Positions 18,062-27,763 of a stretch of DNA of 64,000 bases are shown piece by piece. The DNA lies in assembly GCF_014489635.1 (NCBI RefSeq), contig NZ_CP060828.1:7986001-8050000 (forward strand), in the 5' to 3' direction. This stretch comes from Streptomyces roseirectus. GTDB taxonomy: Bacteria; Actinomycetota; Actinomycetes; Streptomycetales; Streptomycetaceae. The notes below the pieces were generated by a model, which was not told the DNA's origin, did not search any database, and was given only the letters and a program-made list of their open reading frames with translations. The position numbers and the translations under genes are program-made. Every line of letters begins with the position of its first letter. Within the stretch, counting starts at the first letter, position 1.

Positions 18062-21042
18062 CGTGTCCCCCCTCGCAGCTCCACCAGTTCGGCCAGCTCG
18101 GCGTCCGTCAGCTCCGTGAACGCCGTCTCGCCGGAGCCGAGCACGGCGTCGGCGAGTTCCCGTTTGCGCTCCAGCATCCGCGCGATGCGGTCCTCGACCG
18201 TCCCCTCGGCGATCAGCCGGTGCACCTGCACCGGCCGGGTCTGCCCGATGCGGTACGCGCGGTCGGTGGCCTGCGCCTCGACAGCGGGGTTCCACCAGCG
18301 GTCGTAGTGCACGACGTGCTCGGCCCGGGTGAGGTTGAGCCCCGTCCCGGCCGCCTTCAGCGACAGCAGGAACACCGGAACCTCCCCGCTCTGGAAACGC
18401 CCGACCATCGCCTCGCGTTCCCCGACCGGCGTCCCGCCGTGCAGGAACTGCGAGGGCACACCCCGTACGCGCAGGTGCCGCTCGATGATCCGGGCCATCG
18501 CCACGTACTGCGTGAACACCAGGACGCCGGCCCCTTCGGCGAGGACACCGTCGAGGAGTTCGTCCAGCAGCTCCAGCTTCCCGGACCGTCCCGCGATCTC
18601 CGGCCGCTCCTCCTTGAGGTACTGGGCGGGGTGGTTGCAGATCTGCTTGAGGCCCGTCAGCAGCTTCACGACCAGCCCGCGCCGCGCCATGTCGTCCGCC
18701 TCGGCGATCCGGGCCAGCGTCTCGCGCACCAACGCCTCGTACAGGCCCGCCTGTTCCGGCGTGAGCGACACTGGCCGGTCGGTCTCGGTCTTGGGCGGCA
18801 GCTCCGGGGCGATGCCCGGATCGGACTTGTGGCGGCGCAGCAGGAACGGCCCCACCAGCCGGGCGAGCCGTTCGGCGGCGGCCGGGTCACCGCCGCCCTC
18901 CACGGCCCGCGCGTACCGCGCGCGGAAGGCCGTCAGCCGGCCGAGCAGCCCCGGCGTCGTCCAGTCCAGGATCGCCCACAGCTCCGAGAGGTTGTTCTCC
19001 ACCGGGGTGCCGGTGAGCGCCACGCGTGCGCGTGCCCCGACGGTCCGCAGCGCGCGGGCGGTCGCCGCGTACGGGTTCTTCACATGCTGCGCCTCGTCGG
19101 CGACGAGCAGCCCCCAGGGCACCTCGGCGAGCCGGGGCGCGTCCAGGCGCAGCGTCCCGTAGGTGGTCAGGACGAACTCGCCGTCCGCGAGGGACGCCAG
19201 GTCCCGGCGCGGGCCGTGGAAGCGGCGCACGCGCGTGCCGGGCGCGAACCGCTCGATCTCCCGCTGCCAGTTGCCCATGAGCGACGTCGGGCACACCACG
19301 AGCGTGGGGCCCGCGGACGCCGGGTCGGCCTGGCGGTGCAGGTGCAGCGCGATCAGCGTGATCGTCTTGCCGAGGCCCATGTCGTCGGCCAGGCAGCAGC
19401 CGAGCCCCAGCGACGTCATCCGGGCCAGCCAGTCCAGACCGCGCCGCTGGTAGTCCCGCAGGGTCGCGGCGAGCGCGGCCGGCTGGGCGATCGGCTCCTG
19501 TTCGCCGGACGGCACCAGCCGCTCCCGCAGGCCCTCCAGCCACGGAGTGGACCGCACGTCGACCAGGTGGCCGTCGATCTCCGCGGCGCCCGTCAGCGCG
19601 GCGCTCAGCGCCGCCACGGGGGCGAGCTTCAGGTCCTGCCGGGAACGGGCGCGGCGGACCTCCCCGGGATCGACGAGGACCCACTGGTCGCGCAGCCGCA
19701 CGATCGGGCGGTTCGCCTCCGCGAGCCGGTCCAGCTCCTCGCGGGTCAACTGCCGGTCGCCCAGCGCGAACCACCAGCCGACGCTCACCAGCGCGTCGGC
19801 CGACAGGAACGAGGCCGGCTCGCCCCGCCCGTCCGGCGGGCCCACCACCGCGCGCGTGTTCAGCGTCCGGGACAGCTCCCTCGGCCAGTGCACCTCGACC
19901 CCGGCACCGGCCAGCGCCCGCGCGCCCTCGCCGAGCAGGTCCTCGACGTCGTCGTCCAGGAGCTCGACGACGTCCGGGACGGCGGCCGACAGCAGGGGCG
20001 CCAGCGGGGGCCAGGCACGGGCCGCGCGGCGCAGCGCCAGCAGGACGTCCATCCGCGCGTGGGGGCCGAAGCCGGAGCCGGGGTGTGCGGGCGCCGGGGA
20101 CGGCGGGGCCGCCTCCGCCCGCGCGTGTCCCGCAGCCGACGGGCCGAACCCGGGCAGCGCTGTCTGCGCGGGCGCCCGGTCGGACAGTGCGGTCCCCCCG
20201 CGCGCGGGTTCCCCGGCACCGTCCGTCGCGGCCCACACGTCCGCCGCGTCCGCGATCACCCCCGGATCGGCGACGGAGCGGACCTGCGGCACCGCGCGGA
20301 ACCGAGGCTCCCCGGGGCCGTCCAGTCCCGACACCTCGACGCGCAGCGAGATCCGCACGCCGGCGTTGTGCCCCGCCGCGACGTCGGTGGCCCACGCGCG
20401 TGCGTGCGGCAGGCGCTGCGGCTGCCGTCCCCCGTAGGCGGGGGCGCCCGTCACGAGCGGCGCGGCGGGGGAGCGGGGCAGGGTGTCGGCGACCGCGTCC
20501 AGGAAGGCCCGCACCAGCCCCTCCGGCGCGGGCAGCCGGAGCTCGGGGCCGCCGTCCAGGGGGACGGCGTGCGCCTCGGGCGGCATCGCGGCGGCGAGCC
20601 GCCGGATCCGCTCGACGTCGTCCTGGCCGAGCGGCCCGACCCGCCAGGCGTCGTGGTCGCCCGCGGACAGGCCGGGCAGCAGCAGTCCGCGCGCGACGAA
20701 CTGGAGCGCCAGGAGCGCGGCGCCGCCCCAGAAGGCCGCCGCCGGATGCGCGTCCGGCGCGACCCGCGCCCGCGTGAGCACCGGCAGCGCCTCCCGCACG
20801 GAGACGAAGGCGACGGGCACCTCGACGGCCTCCACACCCGCACCGGCCGGCTGTACGACGCGCAGCCGCCCGGCGGAGCCGACGGCGGGCGGCTGCGCGT
20901 CGCCGCCCGGGTGCCAGAAGGCGATCCGGCCGGTGCGGGCCGGGTCGCCCGGCACGAACACGGCGTGGCAGCGGGACGGTTCGGGGACGTCGGGCGGTGT
21001 TTCCGTGGGGACCCTCTGTGTGGCGATGACCCTACTCCTCAA
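18058..21042 (-). CDS. SNF2-family DEAD/DEAH helicase-like ATPase
   Basis: A 994-residue protein. The N-terminal half carries the SNF2-associated domain (about residues 400-500, NRPIVRLRDQWVLVDPGE). The C-terminal ATPase has Walker A DDMGLGKTIT (about 550), DEAQ box LLVADEAQHVKN (about 645), LTGTPVENNLSELW, VFTQY, and motif VI ATDRAYRIGQTRPVQVHRL (about 925). It should translocate on DNA and remodel protein-DNA complexes. The best open start is TTG at 21042; the ribosome site is unclear, so the exact start is uncertain. It forms a two-gene operon with the SWIM protein. Confidence 0.88.
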   Translation of the reverse strand: MRSRVIATQRVPTETPPDVPEPSRCHAVFVPGDPARTGRIAFWHPGGDAQPPAVGSAGRLRVVQPAGAGVEAVEVPVAFVSVREALPVLTRARVAPDAHPAAAFWGGAALLALQFVARGLLLPGLSAGDHDAWRVGPLGQDDVERIRRLAAAMPPEAHAVPLDGGPELRLPAPEGLVRAFLDAVADTLPRSPAAPLVTGAPAYGGRQPQRLPHARAWATDVAAGHNAGVRISLRVEVSGLDGPGEPRFRAVPQVRSVADPGVIADAADVWAATDGAGEPARGGTALSDRAPAQTALPGFGPSAAGHARAEAAPPSPAPAHPGSGFGPHARMDVLLALRRAARAWPPLAPLLSAAVPDVVELLDDDVEDLLGEGARALAGAGVEVHWPRELSRTLNTRAVVGPPDGRGEPASFLSADALVSVGWWFALGDRQLTREELDRLAEANRPIVRLRDQWVLVDPGEVRRARSRQDLKLAPVAALSAALTGAAEIDGHLVDVRSTPWLEGLRERLVPSGEQEPIAQPAALAATLRDYQRRGLDWLARMTSLGLGCCLADDMGLGKTITLIALHLHRQADPASAGPTLVVCPTSLMGNWQREIERFAPGTRVRRFHGPRRDLASLADGEFVLTTYGTLRLDAPRLAEVPWGLLVADEAQHVKNPYAATARALRTVGARARVALTGTPVENNLSELWAILDWTTPGLLGRLTAFRARYARAVEGGGDPAAAERLARLVGPFLLRRHKSDPGIAPELPPKTETDRPVSLTPEQAGLYEALVRETLARIAEADDMARRGLVVKLLTGLKQICNHPAQYLKEERPEIAGRSGKLELLDELLDGVLAEGAGVLVFTQYVAMARIIERHLRVRGVPSQFLHGGTPVGEREAMVGRFQSGEVPVFLLSLKAAGTGLNLTRAEHVVHYDRWWNPAVEAQATDRAYRIGQTRPVQVHRLIAEGTVEDRIARMLERKRELADAVLGSGETAFTELTDAELAELVELRGGTR

Positions 21043-21225
21043 GTTTGACTAGTCAGGCTGCGGTCGCCGAGGGTACAGCATGGGAAGAGGCTCACGGCAA
21101 GGTTTTCTCAGGGACATCTCGGGGTCGGTCTCGGGGACGTCTCAGGGTCGGCGGCTGGAACCGCGGGCCGCGTGGAGCCGTTCTCACAGCAGAGAGCGGC
21201 AATGGCCGCGAAGGAGGCGACGTAC

Positions 21226-21408
21226 ATGTCGAAGAACGCGAAGATCGCCGCGGGCGGGGTGGCGGCCGGACTCCTCCTGCTGATCTGGCTGCCCTGGTGG
21301 GCGGCGCTGCTGATCGTGCTGGGGGTCCCCGCCGCCGCGTACCTCGCGCTGGACCCGTCCCAGCGGCGCAGGCTGCGCCGCGTCACCCGCAAGGAACTGG
21401 GCCGCTGA
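21226..21408 (+). CDS. Small hydrophobic membrane protein
   Basis: A 60-residue protein with two closely spaced hydrophobic helices (IAAGGVAAGLLLLIWLPWW and ALLIVLGVPAAAYLAL) and a strongly basic C-terminus (SQRRRLRRVTRKELGR). ATG at 21226 has AAGGAGG eight bases upstream, strong support for a real gene. It is divergent from the SNF2 helicase. Function unknown. Confidence 0.7.
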   Translation: MSKNAKIAAGGVAAGLLLLIWLPWWAALLIVLGVPAAAYLALDPSQRRRLRRVTRKELGR

Positions 21409-21487
21409 GGGTGGGGCCGGACGGTCTCCCACCCGCGGGGGCCGTCCGGCTCGGCTCGGCCACATGGCTCGGCTCGGCCGCAGCGTC

Positions 21488-22288
21488 TCAGCTCGGGCGC
21501 ACGGCCATCCGGTCCAGCGCCTCCAGCAGCCCCGGCAGTTCGGGCCCCCGCCCGACGGGCAGCACCTCACCGGGCTTGTCGTCGAGGAGGACGAAGGCGA
21601 TGTCGTCGGTGCGGGCCACCAGCGACCAGCCCGGCCCGTCCGCCCGCAGCGTGCGCGCCTCGCCCGGCGCGAAGGAGGACCGCACCCGGCCCAGCGGAGG
21701 CGGCGTCTCGACATAGGCGCGCGCCTCGGCGAGGACCCGCCGGACGTCACTGGGACGCGCGCTCGCGTCCTGCTCCTGCCGGGGCGTGAACTGTGAGTCG
21801 TCGATCTGCTCGCGCCAGGTCGACCACTGCACCGCTATCTCGTCGGCCCCCAGCCGCCGCCGCGCCGCCCCCCACACGCTGGTGTCCGGCGGAACCAGCG
21901 CGGGCCCCTCGGCGACCTCGGGAGCGGGATCGTGCGGCGCGGGGACGCCGGGCGCGGCCACGGCGACCGGCAGGGGCCAGCCGGGCAGACCCGCGACGAC
22001 CGACCGCTCGTCCGGCGACAGGTCGTACTCCATCCCGCAGTCCCAGGAGGCGATCGCGACCGCCACCAGCGACACGTCGTCGACGACCACGGTCCACCGC
22101 GCGCCCGTGCCGTCCTGGCCGAACACCAGCCCGTAGCCCTCCGCGAGCGGCGGAAGGCCGAGCGACGCGCACGCCTCCGGGTAGTCGTCGCCCAGCGCGC
22201 TCGGGAACTGAGCGGGCGTCAGCAGCACCGCCGTGAGCACATAGAGCGCGTCTTCGGCGGCAACGGTGTCCTCGTCCGTCCCGGACAT
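21488..22288 (-). CDS. Hypothetical protein
   Basis: A 266-residue protein that I do not assign to a family. ATG at 22288 has GGGGAGG upstream. There is no signal peptide or membrane helix. An acidic N-terminus is followed by two segments that look like repeated folds (ARWTVVVDDVSLVAVAIASWD and GWSLVARTDDIAFVLLDD), possibly duplicated beta-rich modules. It is the last of three minus-strand genes (methyltransferase, 98-residue protein, this one). Confidence 0.65.
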   Translation of the reverse strand: MSGTDEDTVAAEDALYVLTAVLLTPAQFPSALGDDYPEACASLGLPPLAEGYGLVFGQDGTGARWTVVVDDVSLVAVAIASWDCGMEYDLSPDERSVVAGLPGWPLPVAVAAPGVPAPHDPAPEVAEGPALVPPDTSVWGAARRRLGADEIAVQWSTWREQIDDSQFTPRQEQDASARPSDVRRVLAEARAYVETPPPLGRVRSSFAPGEARTLRADGPGWSLVARTDDIAFVLLDDKPGEVLPVGRGPELPGLLEALDRMAVRPS

Positions 22289-22411
22289 CCCGGCCTCCCC
22301 GTGGGTTCGTCCAACGGCGCGCACCCTAGTGCGCCCGTGACGTGCTTGTCACGACTCCCGGACGGACCCGGAGCTGCGGCTTCGGCCAGGACGGGGACGA
22401 ATCGGCGCGTG

Positions 22412-22708
22412 TCAGGCGGCCGGCAGCCCGAGGAGCGCGCGGGCGACGCTCTGCGGGGACTCGTCGTGCTCGCGCGCGAGCGTGACCACCGCCCGGCAGG
22501 CCAGCTCGCGTACCCCGAAGGACAGCGCCTCCGGCGACACCCAGGAGGCCGCTTCCTCGATCCGGTCCTGATCGTCCAGCGCGCACGCCGACACGTACAC
22601 GGCCGCCGCCTCGAACAGATTCGGTACCCGCTCCCGCCGCCCCCGCGCCGCGTCCGCGCGCGTACCGCCCGTCAGCAACCCCCAGGCCCTGCGCAACCCG
22701 CCCGCCAT
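22412..22708 (-). CDS. Small hypothetical protein
   Basis: A 98-residue, mostly helical protein (AAAVYVSACALDDQDRIEEAASWV, then FGVRELACRAVVTLAREHDES). The ATG at 22708 has GGAGG eight bases upstream; a GTG three codons earlier is also possible. It lies between two other minus-strand genes. No family recognised. Confidence 0.6.
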   Translation of the reverse strand: MAGGLRRAWGLLTGGTRADAARGRRERVPNLFEAAAVYVSACALDDQDRIEEAASWVSPEALSFGVRELACRAVVTLAREHDESPQSVARALLGLPAA

Positions 22709-22809
22709 CCGGACCACCCTCCTCCTGCCCGCCCGGCGCGACCGGGCGCCGGCTCCTGTTCCCCAACGTAGAGTCGGACCTTTCCCGGCAGAAGGGCCCA
22801 GGCGCCCGC

Positions 22810-23409
22810 TCAGTCCTCCCGCACCGCCAGCGCCAGGAAGCGGTTCTCCTCGTCCGTGTACGACGTCATCCGCCAGCCCGAACCGGCCAGCAGCGGCCGC
22901 AGGTTGGGCTCGGCCCGCAGGTCGTCCGGCGTGAGCCGGCGCCCCTGGCGGGCCGCGAGGGCGGCGCGGCCGACGGGATGGAAGAGGGCCAGCGCTCCGC
23001 CGGGGCGGACCACGCGCGCCAACTCCCGCAGCCCGGAGGCCGGTTCACCGAGGTGCGCGACGAGGCCCGCGGCGAACACGGCGTCCAGCACCCCGTCCCG
23101 CAGCGGCAGCGCGGCGACGTCGGTGAGCAGCAGCCGCCCGTCACGCCCCCGTCCGGCCCGTACGGCGGCCTGGAGCATCGCCGGGGTCAGGTCGGCCCCG
23201 AGGACCGTCCCCGAGGGCCCCACGGCCGCCCTGAGCGGCGTCAGGGCTCGCCCGGTGCCGCAGCCGGCGTCCAGGACCCGATGGCCCGGCCGCAGCCCCA
23301 GCGCGGCCACCGCGGCGGCGTAGGCGGGGCCGTCACCGGCGAACCTCTCGTCCCAGCCGGCCGCGCGGGCCGCGAAGAACTCCTGGACGTGCGTGCGGTA
23401 CTCGCTCAT
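22810..23409 (-). CDS. Class I SAM-dependent methyltransferase
   Basis: A 199-residue protein with the Rossmann-fold SAM motif HRVLDAGCGTGRALTPL (about residues 43-58), the acidic strand-2 end (VLGADLTPAMLQAA) and the post-II/III region (LRELARVVRPGGALALFHPVG). Substrate is not identifiable; the family covers small molecules, quinones and RNA. I chose ATG at 23409 since sequence upstream of it does not look like a methyltransferase N-terminus. No good ribosome site is seen. It is divergent from the MHYT gene. Confidence 0.82.
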   Translation of the reverse strand: MSEYRTHVQEFFAARAAGWDERFAGDGPAYAAAVAALGLRPGHRVLDAGCGTGRALTPLRAAVGPSGTVLGADLTPAMLQAAVRAGRGRDGRLLLTDVAALPLRDGVLDAVFAAGLVAHLGEPASGLRELARVVRPGGALALFHPVGRAALAARQGRRLTPDDLRAEPNLRPLLAGSGWRMTSYTDEENRFLALAVRED

Positions 23410-23560
23410 GAGCGCATGATCCCGCACCGTCACACAGAGACCCACAGCGCGCAGGTCCGGGCGCCACTTGATCACCTGTGCGCACTTCTCCGCCACATTG
23501 CGGCACTTTCCGAAGCGCGCTCCCTCTGTGCGCCCATGCCCGCACTAGCGTCCCTGAGCC

Positions 23561-24340
23561 ATGGGACACCTGGACCACGCAGCCTTCGGCTGGCTCACCC
23601 CCGTGCTGTCGTACGTGATGGCCTGCATAGGCGCCGCCCTCGGACTGCGCTGCACCGTGCGCGCCCTCGGCGCCACCGGACGGTCACGCCGCAACTGGCT
23701 GATCACCGCCGCCTCCGCCATCGGCACCGGCATCTGGACGATGCACTTCGTCGCCATGCTCGGCTTCGCCGTCAGCGGCACCGACATCCGCTACGACGTA
23801 CCGCTGACCGTCCTCAGCCTCCTCGTCGCCATGGTCGTCGTCTGCGCGGGCGTGTTCGCCGTCGGCTACGGACGCGACCGCACGCGCGCACTGCTCACCG
23901 GCGGACTCACCACCGGAATCGGCGTCGCGAGCATGCACTACCTGGGCATGGCGGCCGTCCGGCTGCACGGCGACGTCCACTACGACCCGATGGCCGTCGC
24001 CCTCTCCGTGGTGATCGCGGTCGTCGCGGCCACCGCCGCCCTGTGGGCCGCCCTCAACATCGAATCGCCCGTCGCGGTCACCGTGGCCTCCCTGGTCATG
24101 GGCGCGGCCGTCAGCAGCATGCACTACACCGGGATGTTCGCGGTGAGCGTGCGGGTCACGCCCTCCGGGGCGGCGCTGCCCGGGGCTACGGCGATGCAGT
24201 TCATCTTCCCCCTCGCCGTCGGCCTCGGGTCCTACCTCTTCCTCACCTCGGCCTTCGTCGCCCTGTCGCCCACCACCAGGGAACGCGAGGCGTCCGCCTC
24301 CGCCGAACGGGCCGTGGAGCCCGCAGGCACGCACGCGTAG
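23561..24340 (+). CDS. MHYT-domain integral membrane sensor
   Basis: A 259-residue protein with seven predicted membrane helices and three MHYT-type motifs: MHFVAMLGF (about 61), MHYLGMAAV (about 125) and MHYTGMFAV (about 187). In the known family these Met/His residues are proposed to bind copper and sense oxygen, CO or NO. No GGDEF or EAL output domain is attached, so it would signal through a partner or work as a stand-alone sensor. It ends 36 bases before the conservon kinase on the same strand and may be co-transcribed with it. Confidence 0.9.
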   Translation: MGHLDHAAFGWLTPVLSYVMACIGAALGLRCTVRALGATGRSRRNWLITAASAIGTGIWTMHFVAMLGFAVSGTDIRYDVPLTVLSLLVAMVVVCAGVFAVGYGRDRTRALLTGGLTTGIGVASMHYLGMAAVRLHGDVHYDPMAVALSVVIAVVAATAALWAALNIESPVAVTVASLVMGAAVSSMHYTGMFAVSVRVTPSGAALPGATAMQFIFPLAVGLGSYLFLTSAFVALSPTTREREASASAERAVEPAGTHA

Positions 24341-24376
24341 CACCACCCCTTCGACCCACCGTCCAGCGAGGAGTCC

Positions 24377-26923
24377 ATGCGTACCCCCAGGAAGGCCACC
24401 GCGGCCGGCCCCGAGTCACCGAACCCGGTGCGCGGCCGCCGCGCCCACGCCGGGCCGCCCGCAGACGAGGGCCTGGGCGACCCCACGGACCCGGCGGACG
24501 GCACGCCCCCGCGCGCGCAACGCTGGCGAATACGCCCCCGCACCGTCCGCGCCAAGATCGTCTGCCTGCTGATGGTGCCGGTCGTCTCGCTGCTCGCCCT
24601 CTGGGCGTACGCCACCGTCACCACCGCCCAGGACGTCTCCCGGCTGCGCCAGATCCAGCGCGTCGACTCCGAGGTCCGCGCACCCGTCGCCGCCGCCGTC
24701 GCCGCGCTCCAGGCCGAACGCACGGCCGCCGTCCGGTACGCCACCGGGCCTGACGCCGAGCAGACGGACAACCTGCGCGGGCTCGCGCGGGCCACCGACC
24801 GTGCGGTCGCCCGGCTGCGGCTCGGCGAGGACAGCACCGTCGCCGACGGCCAGGAACTGCCCGCCGGAGTCGCCCAGCGGCTCGCCGCCTTCGTCACCGG
24901 GGCCGAGCAACTGCGCGCCCTGCGCGGCGCGATGCTCGCGGGGAAGACCGACTGGGCCCAGGTGTACGGGCGTTACACGCGCACGATCTCCGACGCGTTC
25001 GCCGTGGGCGGCGCGCTCTCCGGGATCCAGGACGCCGAACTCGGCTCCGACGCGCGCGTACTGCTCGAATTCTCCCGCGCCGCCGAAGCCCTCGCCCAGG
25101 AGGACGCCGTCCTCGCGAGCGCACGCGTGGCGGGTCGCCTCGACACCGGGCGCCTGCGTATGTTCGGCGCCGCCGCCCAGACCCGCCGCGCCCTCACCGA
25201 GGCCGCCGTGACCGACCTGCGCGGCCCCGAGCGAGCCGCCTGGCGGACCCTGGCCGGGGACGACGCCTACAAGGGCCTGACGGCCGCCGAGAACCGGATC
25301 CTTGCGAGCGCCCCCGGCACACGGGCCCTGGCCACCGCGCCGGAGTCCGCCTGGAACGCCGCCCACACGCGCGTGCAGGCGGGCATGCGCACCATCGAGA
25401 CGGACGCCGGGCACGAGGTGGCCCGCCGCGCCGACCCCTTCACGCGCGGGCTCCTCACCCCGGCCGGCGCCGCCGTCCTGCTCGGCCTCGCCGCCGTCGT
25501 CGCCTCGCTCGTCATCTCCGTACGCATCGGCCGCGGCCTCGTCGTCGAACTCGTCAGCCTGCGCAACGGCGCCCTGGAGATCGCCCGCCGCAAACTCCCC
25601 GAGGCCATGCGCAAGTTGCGCGCGGGTGAGGAGATCGACGTCCGCGCGGAGGCCCCGCCGGGCCCCCGCGCGGAGGACGAGACCGGACAGGTCGCCGAGG
25701 CCCTGACGACCGTCCACCGGGCCGCCCTGCGGGCCGCCGCGGAGCGCGCCGAACTCGCCAGCGGCATCTCCGGGGTGTTCGTCAACCTCGCGCGCCGCAG
25801 CCAGGTCCTGGTGCACCGTCAGCTGAGCCTCCTGGACAGCATGGAACGCCGCTCCGACGACCCGAACGAGCTGAGCGACCTCTTCCGCCTCGACCACCTC
25901 ACCACCCGCATGCGGCGCCACGCCGAGAGCCTGATCATCCTCTCCGGCGCCGCGCCCGGCCGCGCCTGGCGGATGCCGGTCCCGCTGACCGACGTGGTGC
26001 GCGCCGCCGTCTCCGAGGTCGAGGACTACGCGCGCGTGGAGGTACGGCAACTGCCCGAGGCGTCCGTCGTCGGCGCCGCCGTCGCCGACCTCACCCACCT
26101 GCTCGCCGAACTCGTCGAGAACGCCGCCCAGTTCTCGCCCCCGCACACGCGCGTGCGCGTCACCGGGGAACCCGTCGGCAACGGGTACGCCGTCGAGGTC
26201 GAGGACCGGGGACTCGGCATGGGCCAGGAGACCCTTGTGCGGGCCAACCGGCGCATCACCCAGTCGGAGGCGCTGGACCTGTTCGACAGCGATCGCCTCG
26301 GCCTGTTCGTCGTCAGCAGGCTCGCCGCCCGCCACGGCATCAAGGTCCACCTGCGCACCTCCCCCTACGGCGGCACCACCGCTGTCGTCCTGCTGCCCAC
26401 CGCCCTCCTGGACACCGGCAAGCCGGAACGTTCCGCCGCACAGGCCGTCCGGAGCGGCGCACCGGAGCACAGCGTGGAACCCGCGTACGCGCGCATCCCA
26501 GGCGACCACGGCCACGAGGCCGTCCCCGCGCCGGCCGACCGCCCCGCCCTCGTCGCACCGACGGCACCGGCGGCAGCACCGGCCCCCGACTCGGGGCCGC
26601 CCCCGGCACAAGCCCCCGCGCCCCCGCCGCCGGGCGTCACCCCCCTGCGCCTGCACCGCCCCCAGGACGACGCCCCAGAGCCCCCTGAGGCCGCCGACGA
26701 CGACCTCCCGCGCCGCGTGCGCCAGGCGAGCCTCGTACCCCAACTGCGCGGCCCGCGTGCGGAAGAACCCGAGCGCCCGCGCGGCCCGCGCGACGACGGA
26801 CGCACCCCCGAAGTCGTCCGTGACCGCATGGCCGCCTACCGCGCGGGCTGGGCCCGCGGCGGCGGCAGACACCCCGGCCGCGCGGCCGGACCGCATTCCG
26901 GCAGTGAAGGAGACCCCGCATGA
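24377..26923 (+). CDS. cvnA: Conservon sensor-like histidine kinase
   Basis: An 848-residue membrane kinase. First membrane helix about 61-80, extracytoplasmic sensor about 81-358, second helix about 360-383, helical linker to 440, then a phosphoacceptor-like region (LFRLDHLTTRMRRHAESL, about 505-520) and an HATPase domain with N-box ELVENAAQFSPPHTRV (about 576) and G1 box DRGLGM (about 609). A long Pro-rich C-terminal tail follows (about 680-848). ATG with GAGGAG upstream. The stop overlaps the next gene as ATGA. CvnA proteins anchor a CvnB-CvnC-CvnD complex at the membrane; no response regulator is nearby, which is usual for conservons. Confidence 0.92.
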   Translation: MRTPRKATAAGPESPNPVRGRRAHAGPPADEGLGDPTDPADGTPPRAQRWRIRPRTVRAKIVCLLMVPVVSLLALWAYATVTTAQDVSRLRQIQRVDSEVRAPVAAAVAALQAERTAAVRYATGPDAEQTDNLRGLARATDRAVARLRLGEDSTVADGQELPAGVAQRLAAFVTGAEQLRALRGAMLAGKTDWAQVYGRYTRTISDAFAVGGALSGIQDAELGSDARVLLEFSRAAEALAQEDAVLASARVAGRLDTGRLRMFGAAAQTRRALTEAAVTDLRGPERAAWRTLAGDDAYKGLTAAENRILASAPGTRALATAPESAWNAAHTRVQAGMRTIETDAGHEVARRADPFTRGLLTPAGAAVLLGLAAVVASLVISVRIGRGLVVELVSLRNGALEIARRKLPEAMRKLRAGEEIDVRAEAPPGPRAEDETGQVAEALTTVHRAALRAAAERAELASGISGVFVNLARRSQVLVHRQLSLLDSMERRSDDPNELSDLFRLDHLTTRMRRHAESLIILSGAAPGRAWRMPVPLTDVVRAAVSEVEDYARVEVRQLPEASVVGAAVADLTHLLAELVENAAQFSPPHTRVRVTGEPVGNGYAVEVEDRGLGMGQETLVRANRRITQSEALDLFDSDRLGLFVVSRLAARHGIKVHLRTSPYGGTTAVVLLPTALLDTGKPERSAAQAVRSGAPEHSVEPAYARIPGDHGHEAVPAPADRPALVAPTAPAAAPAPDSGPPPAQAPAPPPPGVTPLRLHRPQDDAPEPPEAADDDLPRRVRQASLVPQLRGPRAEEPERPRGPRDDGRTPEVVRDRMAAYRAGWARGGGRHPGRAAGPHSGSEGDPA

Positions 26924-27357
26924 TCCAGGACCCCGGCACGAGGCCGTCCCAGCGGTCGGGGGAACTCGACTGGCTGCTGGACGATCTGGTGACGCGCGTG
27001 AGCGAGGTACGGCACGCGGTGGTGCTGTCCAACGACGGCCTCGCCGTGGGCGCCTCCAGCGACCTCGGGCGCGAGGACGCCGAACACCTCGCCGCCGTCT
27101 CCTCCGGCTTCCACAGCCTCGCCAAGGGCGCCGGACGGCACTTCGGCGCCGGCGGCGTACGGCAGACCATGGTCGAGATGGACGACGGCTTCCTGTTCGT
27201 CGCCGCCGCCGGGGACGGCTCCTGCCTCGCCGTCCTGACCGCCGTCACCGCCGACATCGGGCTCGTCGCCTACGAGATGGCCCGCCTCGTCAAACGCGTC
27301 GGCGAGCACCTGCACACCCCGCCGCGCGTCGCCGCGCGCCCGCCCGCGGCGGGGTGA
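26920..27357 (+). CDS. cvnB: Conservon roadblock/LC7-domain protein
   Basis: A 145-residue roadblock/LC7 protein (LDWLLDDLVTRVSEVRHAVVL...AAVSSGFHSLAKGAGRHFG). Such domains act as regulators of the partner GTPase. Its ATG overlaps the kinase stop (ATGA), so expression is coupled. A close paralogue lies at 29087-29500. Confidence 0.93.
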   Translation: MIQDPGTRPSQRSGELDWLLDDLVTRVSEVRHAVVLSNDGLAVGASSDLGREDAEHLAAVSSGFHSLAKGAGRHFGAGGVRQTMVEMDDGFLFVAAAGDGSCLAVLTAVTADIGLVAYEMARLVKRVGEHLHTPPRVAARPPAAG

Positions 27358-27364
27358 GGCGGCG

Positions 27365-27763
27365 ATGACCGACGACCCGACCACCGCCGCCCAGTGGTAC
27401 GACACCGACGCCGGGCCCCTCGTGCGCCCGTACGCGATGACCGGGGGACGCACCAGACCGGGGCCCACCGGGGTGCGCTTCGACCTGATCGCCCTCGTCA
27501 CCCTCGACCCGGGCGCGTTCGGCGCCGACGACGACCACGCGCTCGGGCCCGAACACCGCGCCCTGATCGACCTGTGCCGCGTCGAGACACAGTCCGTCGC
27601 GGAACTCTCCGCCGGGACCGACCTGCCCGTCGGCGTGGTCCGTGTCCTGCTCGGCGACCTGCTGGAGACCGGCCGCGTCACCGTCAGCCGCCCGGTGCCG
27701 CCCGCGCACCTGCCCGATGAACGGATCCTGCGGGAGGTCATCGAAGGGCTGCGGGCGCTGTAG
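27365..27763 (+). CDS. cvnC: Conservon DUF742 protein
   Basis: A 132-residue DUF742 protein (GPLVRPYAMTGGRTRP...FDLIALVTL...ALIDLCRVETQSVAELSAGTDLPVGVVRVLLGDLL). The second half forms a winged-helix-like fold. It starts 7 bases after cvnB. In conservons it is a component of the membrane complex with the GTPase. Confidence 0.92.
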   Translation: MTDDPTTAAQWYDTDAGPLVRPYAMTGGRTRPGPTGVRFDLIALVTLDPGAFGADDDHALGPEHRALIDLCRVETQSVAELSAGTDLPVGVVRVLLGDLLETGRVTVSRPVPPAHLPDERILREVIEGLRAL

